From Myxococcales bacterium (GTDB lineage Bacteria; Myxococcota_C; UBA6777): a stretch of DNA of 64,000 nt. Made by a program: the position numbers and the translations under genes. Within the stretch, counting starts at the first letter, position 1, and every line of letters begins with the position of its first letter. The stretch is taken from contig JACKEL010000007.1 in assembly GCA_020632975.1 (NCBI GenBank), positions 1 through 64,000 on the forward strand, in the 5' to 3' direction. Below are positions 43,392 through 51,782 of the stretch, in pieces. Below the pieces are notes generated by a model that saw nothing but the letters and a program-made list of their open reading frames with translations, made no database searches and was not told the origin of the DNA.

Positions 43392-45281
43392 ATGGCTCGC
43401 TCTAAGAAAAAGAAGTCTCAATCTCCCAAGGCATCGAAAAAATCAAATGCTTCCCCCGCTTCAGAAAAACATTTGTCTCCTGTCGAATCGACATCTTCTG
43501 TCGATGCACCTGCCCCCAAACCAGAGACCCTTCCAAAAAAGTCGAAGACTGCTGAAAAGTCGAAGACTGCTGAAAAGTCGAAGATACCTGAAAAGACCAA
43601 GTCACCCGAAAAGTCGAAGACACCTGAAAAGTCGAAGACTGCTGAAAAGCCGAAGGGAAAAGCATCTTCTCCTGCCACACTTTCTCGTGCACAAAAGCTG
43701 TGGTGGTGGGGCGGACTGTTGGGGCTTTTGGGTTTGGTGGCGTGGGTCTTTTGGGGAGGGCTTGGAGGAGACGCGCTCAACTGGGACGATGCCAAGTACT
43801 TTGATGTTCGAGAAAATAAGGCGCTACAGGTCGGATGGTCGGGGCTTTGGGCTGCATGGTTCACCTCTTTTGACAACAGTTGGTATCCTGTCTTGCGCAG
43901 TTGGTTTTGGTTGGCTGCGCAGTGTGCGTCTTGGTGGAAACTCCCCTTGCTTGGGATCGTCAAGGCGGGAAATCTCGTGCTGGCGTTGCTTGGAGCGGCC
44001 TTGTTCTTTCGGATCATGGTGCGCCGCGCAGGGGTCCATCCTTTGTTGGCCGTGGTGTTGGTGGGGGCTGTGTGGCTTCACCCACTGCGCGTAGAGACCT
44101 TTGCATGGGCCTCAAACGCAAGGGACACCCTGAGCCTCTTTTTTCTTTTGTGGTCGTTGGATCTGTATCTTCGCGGTCGTTGGGGCTGGTTGGCTTTGGC
44201 ACTGTTGGCCGCGCTGAGCAAGACCTCAGTGGTGTTGGTGCCCTTGTGCTTCCCTTTGATTGCAGGGCTGTTGCGCCCGACGGTTTGGGGAGAGTTCAAA
44301 GCTTCTTCTAAAAGTGGTGTCGTGATCTGGGCCGTGGTTGCGGCTTCTTTGCTCATCGTGGGCGGGATGACCTATCGCGAAGTTGTTGCGCAAAACTGTC
44401 GCTTGGACGACTCGTGGTGGGGCCATCTTGGAACCGTGGCTTGTTTGCAAGTTCGCTATGTTGTGCGGATCTTTTCGTTGCAGCCGCCTGTGGCGATCCC
44501 TACGGTCCCTTGGTCTTGTGGGATCAGTGGTGTGCAAGCGGCTTGTCTTTTTGGGTGGGCGGGGCTTGGGCTTTTTGCGTTGATGTTTCGCGAAGGGGCT
44601 GCGCGTTGGGTGTCGGCTTTTACAGGGTGGTGGGTTTGCTCGATGCTTCCGATCGCTGGCGTGATCCCCATCGCATTCCCCATCGCAGATCGCTACACGC
44701 TTTTGCCGATGGTTGGGGTCGTTTTGTTGCTTGGGGCAGCGCTTGCTCCATTGATGGCCGAGCAGACGCGGTCGTTGGGGCTGTGGTTTGCGCTCTCTTG
44801 TGTCGTAGGGATGGGCATTTACACCCAACGATCAGTTTCGATCTGGCAAAACAACGCGACTTTGTGGTCTTACAATGCCAAGGTCTCTCCCAACGAGTGG
44901 GCGGTCTTCCTCAATCTTGGGGGTGGTGCTGGTTCCAAAGGGGACTTTGCAAAAGCTCGCAAAGCCTTGGAACGAGCGTGGTTGTTGACGCCTCATCGCT
45001 ATCTTGTGTTGCATTCGTTGTTTCTTGCGCGTGCGGTGGTGCTTGAACCCAAGATGGGGGTTGCGCTTCATCGTGCCTTTATCTTCGCGCGAAAAAGTCG
45101 AGAAAAGCTCAAAGAGATGATGCTCAGTCCCTATATCTACCGCCATGCGCCATTGATGAATCTCATCCGCTATCGCATGAAGACGCTCGATAGCCCGACA
45201 TCTGCGGAGAAAAACTGTCGAGAAGAACGCGATATTCGTTGGAGGCTCCACCCCGAACATCCAGCGCGTCGGAAAAAGTAG
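43392..45281 (+). CDS. TMTC/PMT-like multi-pass membrane protein with TPR and Lys-rich N-terminus
   Basis: A 629-residue protein. The first about 95 residues are a soluble Lys/Ser/Pro region with repeats of EKSKTA. Around ten membrane segments follow. The motif LNWDDAKYF (Asp-Asp after the first membrane helix) and the cytoplasm/periplasm loop HPLRVETFAWASNARDTLSLFF are signatures of GT-C glycosyltransferases of the TMTC/DUF1736 group. Near the C-terminus is a TPR-like helix pair (NLGGGAGSKGDFAKARKALERAWLL). These features suggest transfer of a sugar from a lipid donor to exported proteins; the acceptor is unknown. The N-terminal repeats are encoded by 18-base units at about 43550-43655. Confidence 0.75.
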   Translation: MARSKKKKSQSPKASKKSNASPASEKHLSPVESTSSVDAPAPKPETLPKKSKTAEKSKTAEKSKIPEKTKSPEKSKTPEKSKTAEKPKGKASSPATLSRAQKLWWWGGLLGLLGLVAWVFWGGLGGDALNWDDAKYFDVRENKALQVGWSGLWAAWFTSFDNSWYPVLRSWFWLAAQCASWWKLPLLGIVKAGNLVLALLGAALFFRIMVRRAGVHPLLAVVLVGAVWLHPLRVETFAWASNARDTLSLFFLLWSLDLYLRGRWGWLALALLAALSKTSVVLVPLCFPLIAGLLRPTVWGEFKASSKSGVVIWAVVAASLLIVGGMTYREVVAQNCRLDDSWWGHLGTVACLQVRYVVRIFSLQPPVAIPTVPWSCGISGVQAACLFGWAGLGLFALMFREGAARWVSAFTGWWVCSMLPIAGVIPIAFPIADRYTLLPMVGVVLLLGAALAPLMAEQTRSLGLWFALSCVVGMGIYTQRSVSIWQNNATLWSYNAKVSPNEWAVFLNLGGGAGSKGDFAKARKALERAWLLTPHRYLVLHSLFLARAVVLEPKMGVALHRAFIFARKSREKLKEMMLSPYIYRHAPLMNLIRYRMKTLDSPTSAEKNCREERDIRWRLHPEHPARRKK

Positions 45282-45299
45282 CGTCTTTGAGGGGGAGGC

Positions 45300-45857
45300 T
45301 TAGAGGCTTTTTTCGATGGCTTGGGTGATCTCTTTGCCTTCGGGTTCGTCGCCTGACTGGAAACGCTGGGTGATCTGGCCTTTGCGATTGATCAAAAACT
45401 TATTGAAGTTCCAAGAGATCGCACCGCCAAACTTGTGGGCTTTTTTGTTGGTGAGGTAGTGATAGAGCGGGTGTTTTTGGGGACCGCGCACGGGGATCTT
45501 GTGAAAGAGCGGAAAAGTCGTCTTGTATTTGGCTGAGCAAAAAGCTTTGATTTGCTTGTCGCTACCGGGCTCTTGGCGTCCAAAATCATTTGATGGGAAA
45601 GCCAACACCTCGAAACCTTTGGCTTTGTACTTTTGATAGATCTTTTGGAGCCCTTTGTATTGGTAGGTGTAGCCGCATTGACTCGCCGTGTTGACGATCA
45701 AAAGGACTTTTCCCTTGTACTTGTCGAGTTTCACGGGCTTTCCGTCGATGTCTTTGACTTGGAACTTGTAAAGCGGGGCTTGGGCTTTGGGGGCCGCGTG
45801 CGCGGAGAGTGCGAAGAAAAAGCATCCAAAAAAAGCCAAGAACCTGTGTTTGTTCAT
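45300..45857 (-). CDS. Exported glutathione peroxidase family protein
   Basis: A 185-residue thiol peroxidase starting at MNKHRFLAFF with AAGGAG 9 bases upstream. A signal peptide (1-21, ending SAHA) is followed by the GPx fold: the peroxidatic Cys in NTASQCGYT, the Gln in FPSNDFGRQEPG, and Trp-Asn in WNFNKFLI, forming the catalytic tetrad. It is a Cys enzyme, not selenocysteine. Periplasmic location suggests defence against lipid or hydrogen peroxides in the envelope, using thioredoxin-like or disulfide partners. It converges with the TMTC-like gene, with 18 bases between the stops. Confidence 0.93.
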   Translation of the reverse strand: MNKHRFLAFFGCFFFALSAHAAPKAQAPLYKFQVKDIDGKPVKLDKYKGKVLLIVNTASQCGYTYQYKGLQKIYQKYKAKGFEVLAFPSNDFGRQEPGSDKQIKAFCSAKYKTTFPLFHKIPVRGPQKHPLYHYLTNKKAHKFGGAISWNFNKFLINRKGQITQRFQSGDEPEGKEITQAIEKSL

Positions 45858-46049
45858 CAGTGCGACTCCTTGTAAGTCCCGTATAAAGGCCAGCATCGGT
45901 CTTTTTACGAGCGTTGTGTCTGCGAGATGGGATTTGTATGGGCCTATCGATTCGATGCGATTGGGAAAAAAGAGATGCGTTGTGGAAAAATTGCGTGGAG
46001 GAGGAGGGGTAGGGTATGGTGCAGTTATATGTATTGAAGGAGGTGTGTG

Positions 46050-46160
46050 ATGTCTTTGTTTGTATTCGGAATTTTGATGGGTTTGACGTATGGGGTGATC
46101 ATGGGAGCGAGCGTGGGTTACCAGCTTTCTCGAACAGATCGAGCGCGCAATGCGCGTTAG
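46050..46160 (+). CDS. 36-residue membrane peptide
   Basis: A small open frame with a near-perfect ribosome-binding site (AAGGAGG, 46037-46043, 6 bases before the ATG). The product has a Gly-rich hydrophobic stretch of about 22 residues (from LFVFGILMG to ASVGY) followed by a basic C-terminus (RTDRARNAR), so it should span the membrane once. The stop codon overlaps the stop of the converging lipoprotein gene by two bases, a tight arrangement that favours a real gene. Function unknown. Confidence 0.6.
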   Translation: MSLFVFGILMGLTYGVIMGASVGYQLSRTDRARNAR

Positions 46161-46828
46161 TCCCCTTGGACAATGGCACGGACTTGGAGTTTGAGAGCCA
46201 CATAAGAGCGCGGTGGGAGCGAGATTTGCGAAGACAAAAGTTGCTCACGAACACACTGCGACAAGTTTTTCCCAAAGTCTGTCAGTATCTCGACTTCTTC
46301 TGCATCTAAGAACCGCCCATCTGGCCCGACACTGATATTGAGACGAAAACGGACCAGCGACTCTCCCACTGGAAACTCATCTTTTGACACATCGCACGCA
46401 TTGAATGATTCGATCAAGCCGTTCATCTCTCTTTGGATGTAATACATCTCGTCGGGTGTGCCATTACCAGTCAACTCTTCGACCACAAGACGCTGCAAAG
46501 TGACGGATGATGCGGGTTGTGGCTGAGGATCTGTGCTACCTGAGCCAGTGTTGCCCGAACCTGTATTTCCTGAGCCAGTATTACCCGAGCCCGTATTACC
46601 TGAACCCGTGCTGCCCGAACCTGTGTTGCTGTTGTTTTGGGGAGTCGTGTTGTCTTGGGGTTCGACCGTGCCTGTGCTGTTGGGGGTGCACTGACGTGCA
46701 TAACAGTTTTGATCGGGGAAGGGATAAACAGTGCGTGTGACGTCTGTCCCCCAAGGGAGGACAATGCACCCTTGAAGCAGGGTCGCCGCAAAAAGGATGG
46801 GACCCATCGTTTGCCATGTACGCTTCAT
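46157..46828 (-). CDS. Lipoprotein with Gly-Ser-Asn-Thr repeat linker
   Basis: A 223-residue protein with GGGAG upstream of the ATG. The lipobox LLQGC at residue 17-21 is clear. A linker of seven GSG(N/S)T units (about 68-100) leads to a C-terminal domain (about 110-223) with FRLNISVGPDGRFLDAEEVEI and a Cys-containing FGKNLSQCVREQL. This resembles the AgmX/PglI or TonB-C-like domains found in myxobacterial gliding and secretion proteins, in which one Cys pair is usual. It may bind envelope partners. No neighbour clarifies the role. Confidence 0.78.
   Translation of the reverse strand: MKRTWQTMGPILFAATLLQGCIVLPWGTDVTRTVYPFPDQNCYARQCTPNSTGTVEPQDNTTPQNNSNTGSGSTGSGNTGSGNTGSGNTGSGNTGSGSTDPQPQPASSVTLQRLVVEELTGNGTPDEMYYIQREMNGLIESFNACDVSKDEFPVGESLVRFRLNISVGPDGRFLDAEEVEILTDFGKNLSQCVREQLLSSQISLPPRSYVALKLQVRAIVQGD
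46531..46630 (-). repeat. 15-base in-frame repeats encoding GSGNT
   Basis: Six to seven 15-base units encoding Gly-Ser-Gly-(Asn/Ser)-Thr lie in the lipoprotein gene. Units differ mainly at synonymous positions, indicating older expansion with codon drift. Confidence 0.75.
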
Positions 46829-47235
46829 CTGAATTCTCCCAACGTTTGAGTTTCGCGCATGTTGATCTTGCTCTGGCGCGTGGCCTTTTGGATAGATACA
46901 TCACAGGCCAAAAAGGTTTGCCGCAAGGTCCGTGCCATAGGGACGAAAGTTTTATCAAAAAAAGTCGTAGGGCTTGGTGGGCGCGGGGGAGAGCCCTTGG
47001 AGAAGGGCGAGGAAAAAGGTTTTTTTGTGTATGGAGTGCGTCTGCTCCAGTTTTCTTGGAGTGCGTCTGCTCCACTACTTCTTTCTTCTTTGATCACAAA
47101 GAACTCAAGCCCAGAGAACTTAGAGGTCTCCAAGCATCGTCTCGTTTAGTGTTTGTAGATGGTTTGGGTGATTTGGTGTAGGCTTCGTCACGGAAAGCAA
47201 ACCGACTGCGATAGGTGGAGCTTGGAGGAAAAGAA
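46829..47235. other. 407-base intergenic region with an 18-bp dyad direct repeat
   Basis: The region separates a minus-strand lipoprotein gene from a plus-strand acyl-CoA dehydrogenase gene and should hold both promoters. No gene is convincing. TGGAGTGCGTCTGCTCCA occurs twice without mismatch, at 47032-47049 and 47057-47074, a 25-base period. Each copy has TGGAG/CTCCA ends around 8 bases. The repeats end 161 bases before the dehydrogenase start and resemble paired operator sites. Confidence 0.55.
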
Positions 47236-49038
47236 ATGAATCAAGATGCAGTGTTTCAGACGATGGTTCGGGATCTTTCGTTTGTGCTTTACGATGTCCT
47301 CGACATTGGGGCTTTGTGCAAGACACCCAAGTTTTCGGGTACACAGCGTGATGACTTTGACGATATGATCGAGGCCGCTGTGCGGCTGGCTGCGGAAGTC
47401 TTTGCGCCTTGCGCGGCCGAACTCGACGAGAAAGAACCTCGGATGGAAGGGGAGCGCGTGGTGCTTCCTGCGTCGCTTCGAGAGGCACTGCGTCTCTATG
47501 TAGAAGGTGGATACCAAGGCTCCTTTCTGCCCGAAGAAGAGGGTGGTTTGGGACTGCCTTATGTGGTTGCGCAAGCCATGAGTGCGGCTTTTTTTGCGGC
47601 GAATCCTTCTGCGGCGGCTTATCCGATGTTGACGGCTGCGGCGGTAAATATGCTTCGTCTCTTTGGGAGTGAGGAGCAAAAAGCGCGTTATCTCGCACCT
47701 ATGATCGAAGGGCGCTTTTTTGGCACGATGGTGCTTTCTGAACCTGACGTGGGTTCGTCTCTCGCGGATCTGCGGACTCGTGCGATCCCCCAAGCTGACG
47801 GGACTTATCACATCGTTGGCAACAAGATGTGGATCTCGGGTGGGGAACACGATCTTTCAGAAAACATCGTTCACATGGTCTTGGCGCGTCTTGATGGAGC
47901 CCCCGCAGGGGTGAAAGGGATCAGTCTGTTTCTGGTTCCCAAACGCCATGTCCAAGAGGACGGTAGCTTCGGGGAAAACAACGGTGTTACACTGGTGGGG
48001 CTCAACCACAAGATGGGCTACCGCGGCACAGTGAATACAGCTTTGGCTTTTGGGGAGGAACGACCCGCAGTGGGGACGCTGATCGGGGAGCCTCACCAAG
48101 GCATGAAGTACATGTTCCACATGATGAATGAAGCTCGAACGGGCGTTGGGTTGGGGGCGACGATGATCGGCTATGCTGGCTATCGGGTGTCGCTCGACTA
48201 CGCAAAAGATCGGATTCAAGGGCGACATCCCGATGTGCGTGATCCAAGTACGCCTCCTGTCCGCATTATTGAGCACGCTGATGTTCGTCGGATGTTGTTG
48301 ACCCAAAAGGTGTATGTGGAAGGTGGATTAGGGCTTGGGATGTATTGTGCCCGATTGATCGATATGTTGGGACTTGCTGAAGATGCCGCAGAGCGAGAAC
48401 GTGTGGATGATCTGCTCCAAATCCTAACGCCCATCGCAAAGGCATGGCCCTCTGTGTATGGGCTGCAAGCCAACGAACTGGCGATGCAGATCCTTGGAGG
48501 GGCAGGTTACACACGCGACTGGCCTGTTGAGCGTTATTATCGTGACAACCGCCTCAATCCCATCCATGAAGGCACCAATGGGATCCAAGGACTCGATCTG
48601 CTTGGTCGAAAGGTCACGATGCACCAAGGACGAGCCTTTCGGCGATTGCTCGAAACGATCCAGTCTGCCATTGCACAACATCGCGGAAATGTCGAGATGA
48701 CCGAGATTTGTGACGCCTTAGAGAAAGCGTTGGGGTTGGTGCTGGAGACCACAACAACGCTTGCAGGTGCGGCGATGCAAGGAGAAGTTCGGCTGTTTCT
48801 TGCGAATGCCACAGAGTACCTTCACATGTTGGGTCATGTGGTGGTGGCGTGGATGTGGCTTGAACAAGCGGCGGCTGCGCTGCGTGGTTTGGAGACATCG
48901 ACAGAGAGCTTTTTGGAAGGCAAGATCCAAGCAGCGCGCTTTTTCACGCGCTATGAGCTGCCTCATATCGAGCGACAAGCGAAGCTCTTGATGCAACTTG
49001 ATGATACGACGCTTTCGATGCGTGAAGAGGGATTCTAA
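47236..49038 (+). CDS. Acyl-CoA dehydrogenase, long (600-residue) type
   Basis: A 600-residue flavoprotein starting at MNQDAVFQ with GGAGG 7-8 bases upstream. It has the extended architecture seen in FadE5-, DmdC- and 3-sulfinopropanoyl-like acyl-CoA dehydrogenases. An N-terminal cap precedes the usual three domains (MVLSEPDVGSSLADLRTRA, WISGGEHDL). The C-terminal domain has GGAGYTRDWPVERYYRDNRLNPIHEGTNGIQGLDLLGRK, with the catalytic Glu in HEGTNGIQ. About 120 further residues form an additional helical bundle. It probably acts on medium- or long-chain acyl-CoA in beta-oxidation. The SDR gene lies opposite downstream. Confidence 0.92.
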   Translation: MNQDAVFQTMVRDLSFVLYDVLDIGALCKTPKFSGTQRDDFDDMIEAAVRLAAEVFAPCAAELDEKEPRMEGERVVLPASLREALRLYVEGGYQGSFLPEEEGGLGLPYVVAQAMSAAFFAANPSAAAYPMLTAAAVNMLRLFGSEEQKARYLAPMIEGRFFGTMVLSEPDVGSSLADLRTRAIPQADGTYHIVGNKMWISGGEHDLSENIVHMVLARLDGAPAGVKGISLFLVPKRHVQEDGSFGENNGVTLVGLNHKMGYRGTVNTALAFGEERPAVGTLIGEPHQGMKYMFHMMNEARTGVGLGATMIGYAGYRVSLDYAKDRIQGRHPDVRDPSTPPVRIIEHADVRRMLLTQKVYVEGGLGLGMYCARLIDMLGLAEDAAERERVDDLLQILTPIAKAWPSVYGLQANELAMQILGGAGYTRDWPVERYYRDNRLNPIHEGTNGIQGLDLLGRKVTMHQGRAFRRLLETIQSAIAQHRGNVEMTEICDALEKALGLVLETTTTLAGAAMQGEVRLFLANATEYLHMLGHVVVAWMWLEQAAAALRGLETSTESFLEGKIQAARFFTRYELPHIERQAKLLMQLDDTTLSMREEGF

Positions 49039-49090
49039 GTAGGGCGTGATCTCTGCGGCATCTGCGCGAAGATAGGGGGAGGGGACCTGC

Positions 49091-49903
49091 TTATTTGGGT
49101 TCAGAGCGGGCTTTGACGGCAAAACGGCTCACAATAGAAGACACCAACCAAGGAAAGTGTCGTTGTAGGAACACGATGATCTTGCCATGGCCTGTGATCA
49201 CAGCTTCGCGTTTGCGTTTGTGGATGGCTTTGGCGATCTGTCGTGCGGCTGGTTCGGCGGGCATGATCAACCACGGTGGGACGGGGTCTTTGGCCTCTTG
49301 TTTGAAGACACCTTTGTTGTTAACGCGGCGGATCTCTGAGGCCACAAAGCCTGGAGCGATGAGGGTTACGCTGATCCCGTAGGGTTTTAGTTCGCCCTGC
49401 ATGGACTGCGCGAAAGCGCGAACTGCGAACTTGCTCATGCCATAAGGAGAGTTGCCAGGTAAGGAGATGTAGCTGTTGACGCTGCCCACGACGGCAAAGC
49501 TGCCTTTGCTTTGTTTGAGCGGTTCGAGCGTCGCTTTGAGGGTGTGCATCACGCCAAAGACATTGGTATCGAACTGACGTTGGTAGTCTTCGGTCGTCAG
49601 TCTTTCAAAAGTTCCTGCGACGCCAAATCCTGCGTTGGCAACGACGATATCGATACGCCCAAAAGTCTCTATGGCTTTTTGGGTGGCTTGGGCGAGTTCT
49701 TCTTCTTTGGTGACATCGCAAGCGATGGGGAGGGCTTTTTGTCCAAGAGCTTGGATCTTTTGGCTGACTTCTTGGAGGCGATCTTCGCGGCGGGCGGTAA
49801 GGACGAGATCAGCGCCTTGTTTGGCGAATTCGAGGGCAAGTGCCTCACCGATTCCTGCGGAAGCTCCCGTGATAAGGACGACTTTGTCTTTCGCGTATCC
49901 CAT
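49091..49903 (-). CDS. Short-chain dehydrogenase/reductase
   Basis: A 270-residue classical SDR. AAGGAG lies 9 bases before the ATG. It has the NAD(P) motif TGASAGIGEAL, an Arg in TARREDRL that favours NADP, NAG (VANAGFG), the catalytic Ser in VGSVNSYISLPG, and YGMSK with the Tyr and Lys. The C-terminal 70 residues (RQIAKAIHKRKREAVI, then FLQRHFPWLVSSIVSRF) are typical of the DltE/YqjQ-like subgroup with a possible membrane-associated end. The substrate is unknown. It converges with the acyl-CoA dehydrogenase and diverges from the SpmA-SpmB fusion. Confidence 0.93.
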   Translation of the reverse strand: MGYAKDKVVLITGASAGIGEALALEFAKQGADLVLTARREDRLQEVSQKIQALGQKALPIACDVTKEEELAQATQKAIETFGRIDIVVANAGFGVAGTFERLTTEDYQRQFDTNVFGVMHTLKATLEPLKQSKGSFAVVGSVNSYISLPGNSPYGMSKFAVRAFAQSMQGELKPYGISVTLIAPGFVASEIRRVNNKGVFKQEAKDPVPPWLIMPAEPAARQIAKAIHKRKREAVITGHGKIIVFLQRHFPWLVSSIVSRFAVKARSEPK

Positions 49904-50034
49904 GACTCGATGCTCCTTGTGATCTTCGAGTTTTTTGCGTTTGAGCGGTGGGCGGGATTATGGATAGTGAGGGGGGTTTGGGCAAGGTGAGATGATCTTT
50001 CTTGGTCAGACTTTAGAAATAGAGAGGAGCGAGG

Positions 50035-51639
50035 ATGCTCAACGCGATATGGGTAGTTTTGATCTTGACGTCCGTCTTGGTGGGCGCTTGGACGGGTCGA
50101 ATGGACGAGGTCGCCCGTCAGTCTGCGGTGGCTGCAAAAGCTGCGGTGACCTTGGCTTTGGGTCTCGTGGGCGTGATGGCTTTTTGGTTGGGGATGATGC
50201 AGATCGCTCGGGAGGCTGGGCTTTTGCAAGCTGTGGCGCGAGGGATTCGCCCTTTGATGACGCGTCTGTTTCCCGATGTTCCTGCCGAACATCCCGCGAT
50301 GAGCGCCATGATTATGAATATCTCTTCCAATATGTTGGGGCTGGCCAACGCAGCGACGCCTTTCGGGATCAAGGCCATGATGGAGCTTGAACGCCTGAAT
50401 ATGCGCCGAGGGGTCGCGACCAATGCGATGGCTTTGTTTCTGGCGATCAACACTTCGGGGATATCGATCTTGCCCACAGGTGTGATCGCGATCCGTACCG
50501 CGATGGGCTCGACCCAACCTTCAGCGATCTTGTTTACAACGCTGTTTGCGACGATCTGCTCTACCACTGTCGCGATCATTGCGAGCTTTTGGTTGTCTCG
50601 TTTGCCGCGCTACCAACTCTCTCAATTCCCCGTGGACAAGCCCCAAGAAGAAGTCGATATCCCCCTTGATACCGTCCCTTCTGCACCCGCAAAAACAGAG
50701 ACCGCACAAGCGGCCTCAACGAAAGAAACACCCGAAGCATCCGAAGCATCCGAAGCATCCGAAACATCCGAAGCATCTGAAGCATCCGAAGCATCGAGTG
50801 ATTCCACCGAAGGATCTTCCAACGAGGCGAAGACCGAGGACACGGCGACCCAAGAGGCTTCTCGCGAAGATGCCGCGCACGACGAACTTAAAGCCATTGA
50901 GAAAGAAGTCGCCGCGACCGCGCAACTCAAAGAAGCTTCTTTGACGATTCGCTTGTTGCAGTGGGGCTTTTGGGCCTGTTTGTTGGTGGCTGCTGTGGGT
51001 CACATGTTTGGAGAAGCGATGGAAGAATCGCTGTGGAGTTTGTCTGCGGCGGTCTCATCTTCGGCAGGATGGGGGATTTGGGGAGATCATGCGATCTCTT
51101 GGTTTGGTTTGGGCAAGGATCTTCTGTCGTTTTGGATGTTGCCGATCTTGATCGCGGTATTGCTTTGGTACGGTATTAGCCGTGGGATCAAGGTGTACGA
51201 CTGCCTTGTCCAAGGGGCCAAAGAAGGTTTCGATGTGGCGATCCGCATCATCCCATTCCTTGTGGCGATCTTGGTGGCGATTGGGATGTTCCGCGCTTCT
51301 GGGGCGCTCGACCTTTTGGTCTCTGGCTTGCGTCCGCTTACGGCTTGGATCGGGATGCCCGCAGAAGCCCTTCCCATGGCGCTTTTACGACCTCTCTCGG
51401 GTTCGGGTGCCTTTGGTGTCATGGCCGAAACCATGCAAGCCAATGGACCTGATAGCTTGATTGGGATGATGGTCTCCACCTTCCAAGGCAGCACTGAAAC
51501 AACATTTTATGTCTTGGCTGTGTACTTTGGTGCGGTCCAAGTCAAGCAAGTTCGCCACACGTTGTTGGCTTGCCTCTTGGCCGATATTACGGGGATCTTG
51601 GCCGCTGTCTGGGTCTGCCGCATGATGTTCGTCCCCTAA
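50035..51639 (+). CDS. SpmA-SpmB fusion (nucleoside recognition/gate domain membrane protein)
   Basis: A 534-residue membrane protein with GAGAGGAG before the ATG. The N-terminal half (1-200) matches SpmA (MLNAIWVVLILTSVLVGAWTGRM, MNISSNMLGLANAATPFGIKAM, FLAINTSGISILPTGVIAIR). The C-terminal half (about 330-534) matches SpmB (IRIIPFLVAILVAIGMFRASGALDLL, LPMALLRPLSGSGAFG, STETTFYVLAVYFGAV). In Bacillus these are separate proteins acting in spore core dehydration. Fused forms occur in non-spore-formers, where nucleoside or small-molecule transport is suspected. The linker (about 215-320) is acidic with EAS repeats encoded by 9-base units at 50734-50795. Confidence 0.92.
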   Translation: MLNAIWVVLILTSVLVGAWTGRMDEVARQSAVAAKAAVTLALGLVGVMAFWLGMMQIAREAGLLQAVARGIRPLMTRLFPDVPAEHPAMSAMIMNISSNMLGLANAATPFGIKAMMELERLNMRRGVATNAMALFLAINTSGISILPTGVIAIRTAMGSTQPSAILFTTLFATICSTTVAIIASFWLSRLPRYQLSQFPVDKPQEEVDIPLDTVPSAPAKTETAQAASTKETPEASEASEASETSEASEASEASSDSTEGSSNEAKTEDTATQEASREDAAHDELKAIEKEVAATAQLKEASLTIRLLQWGFWACLLVAAVGHMFGEAMEESLWSLSAAVSSSAGWGIWGDHAISWFGLGKDLLSFWMLPILIAVLLWYGISRGIKVYDCLVQGAKEGFDVAIRIIPFLVAILVAIGMFRASGALDLLVSGLRPLTAWIGMPAEALPMALLRPLSGSGAFGVMAETMQANGPDSLIGMMVSTFQGSTETTFYVLAVYFGAVQVKQVRHTLLACLLADITGILAAVWVCRMMFVP

Positions 51640-51677
51640 CCTTCGCTGCCTCCCCCTACCATCTGCACGCTTTCTCC

Positions 51678-51780
51678 GCCCATCACATGCTCTCTCTGCC
51701 TACCATGCGATGTTTCAGTTCAAGCCATGCGATGTTTCGGCCCATCACATGCTTTCTCTCTGCCTTCCATGCGCCGTTTT
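51678..51780. repeat. Degenerate direct repeats between convergent genes
   Basis: GCCCATCACATGCT begins two copies (about 51678 and 51740), each followed by CTCTCTGCCT/TCCATGCG. CCATGCGATGTTTC also occurs twice (51703-51716 and 51725-51738). The whole gap between the SpmA-SpmB gene and epmA is made of these units. No terminator stem is clear. Confidence 0.65.
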
Positions 51781-51782
51781 GG

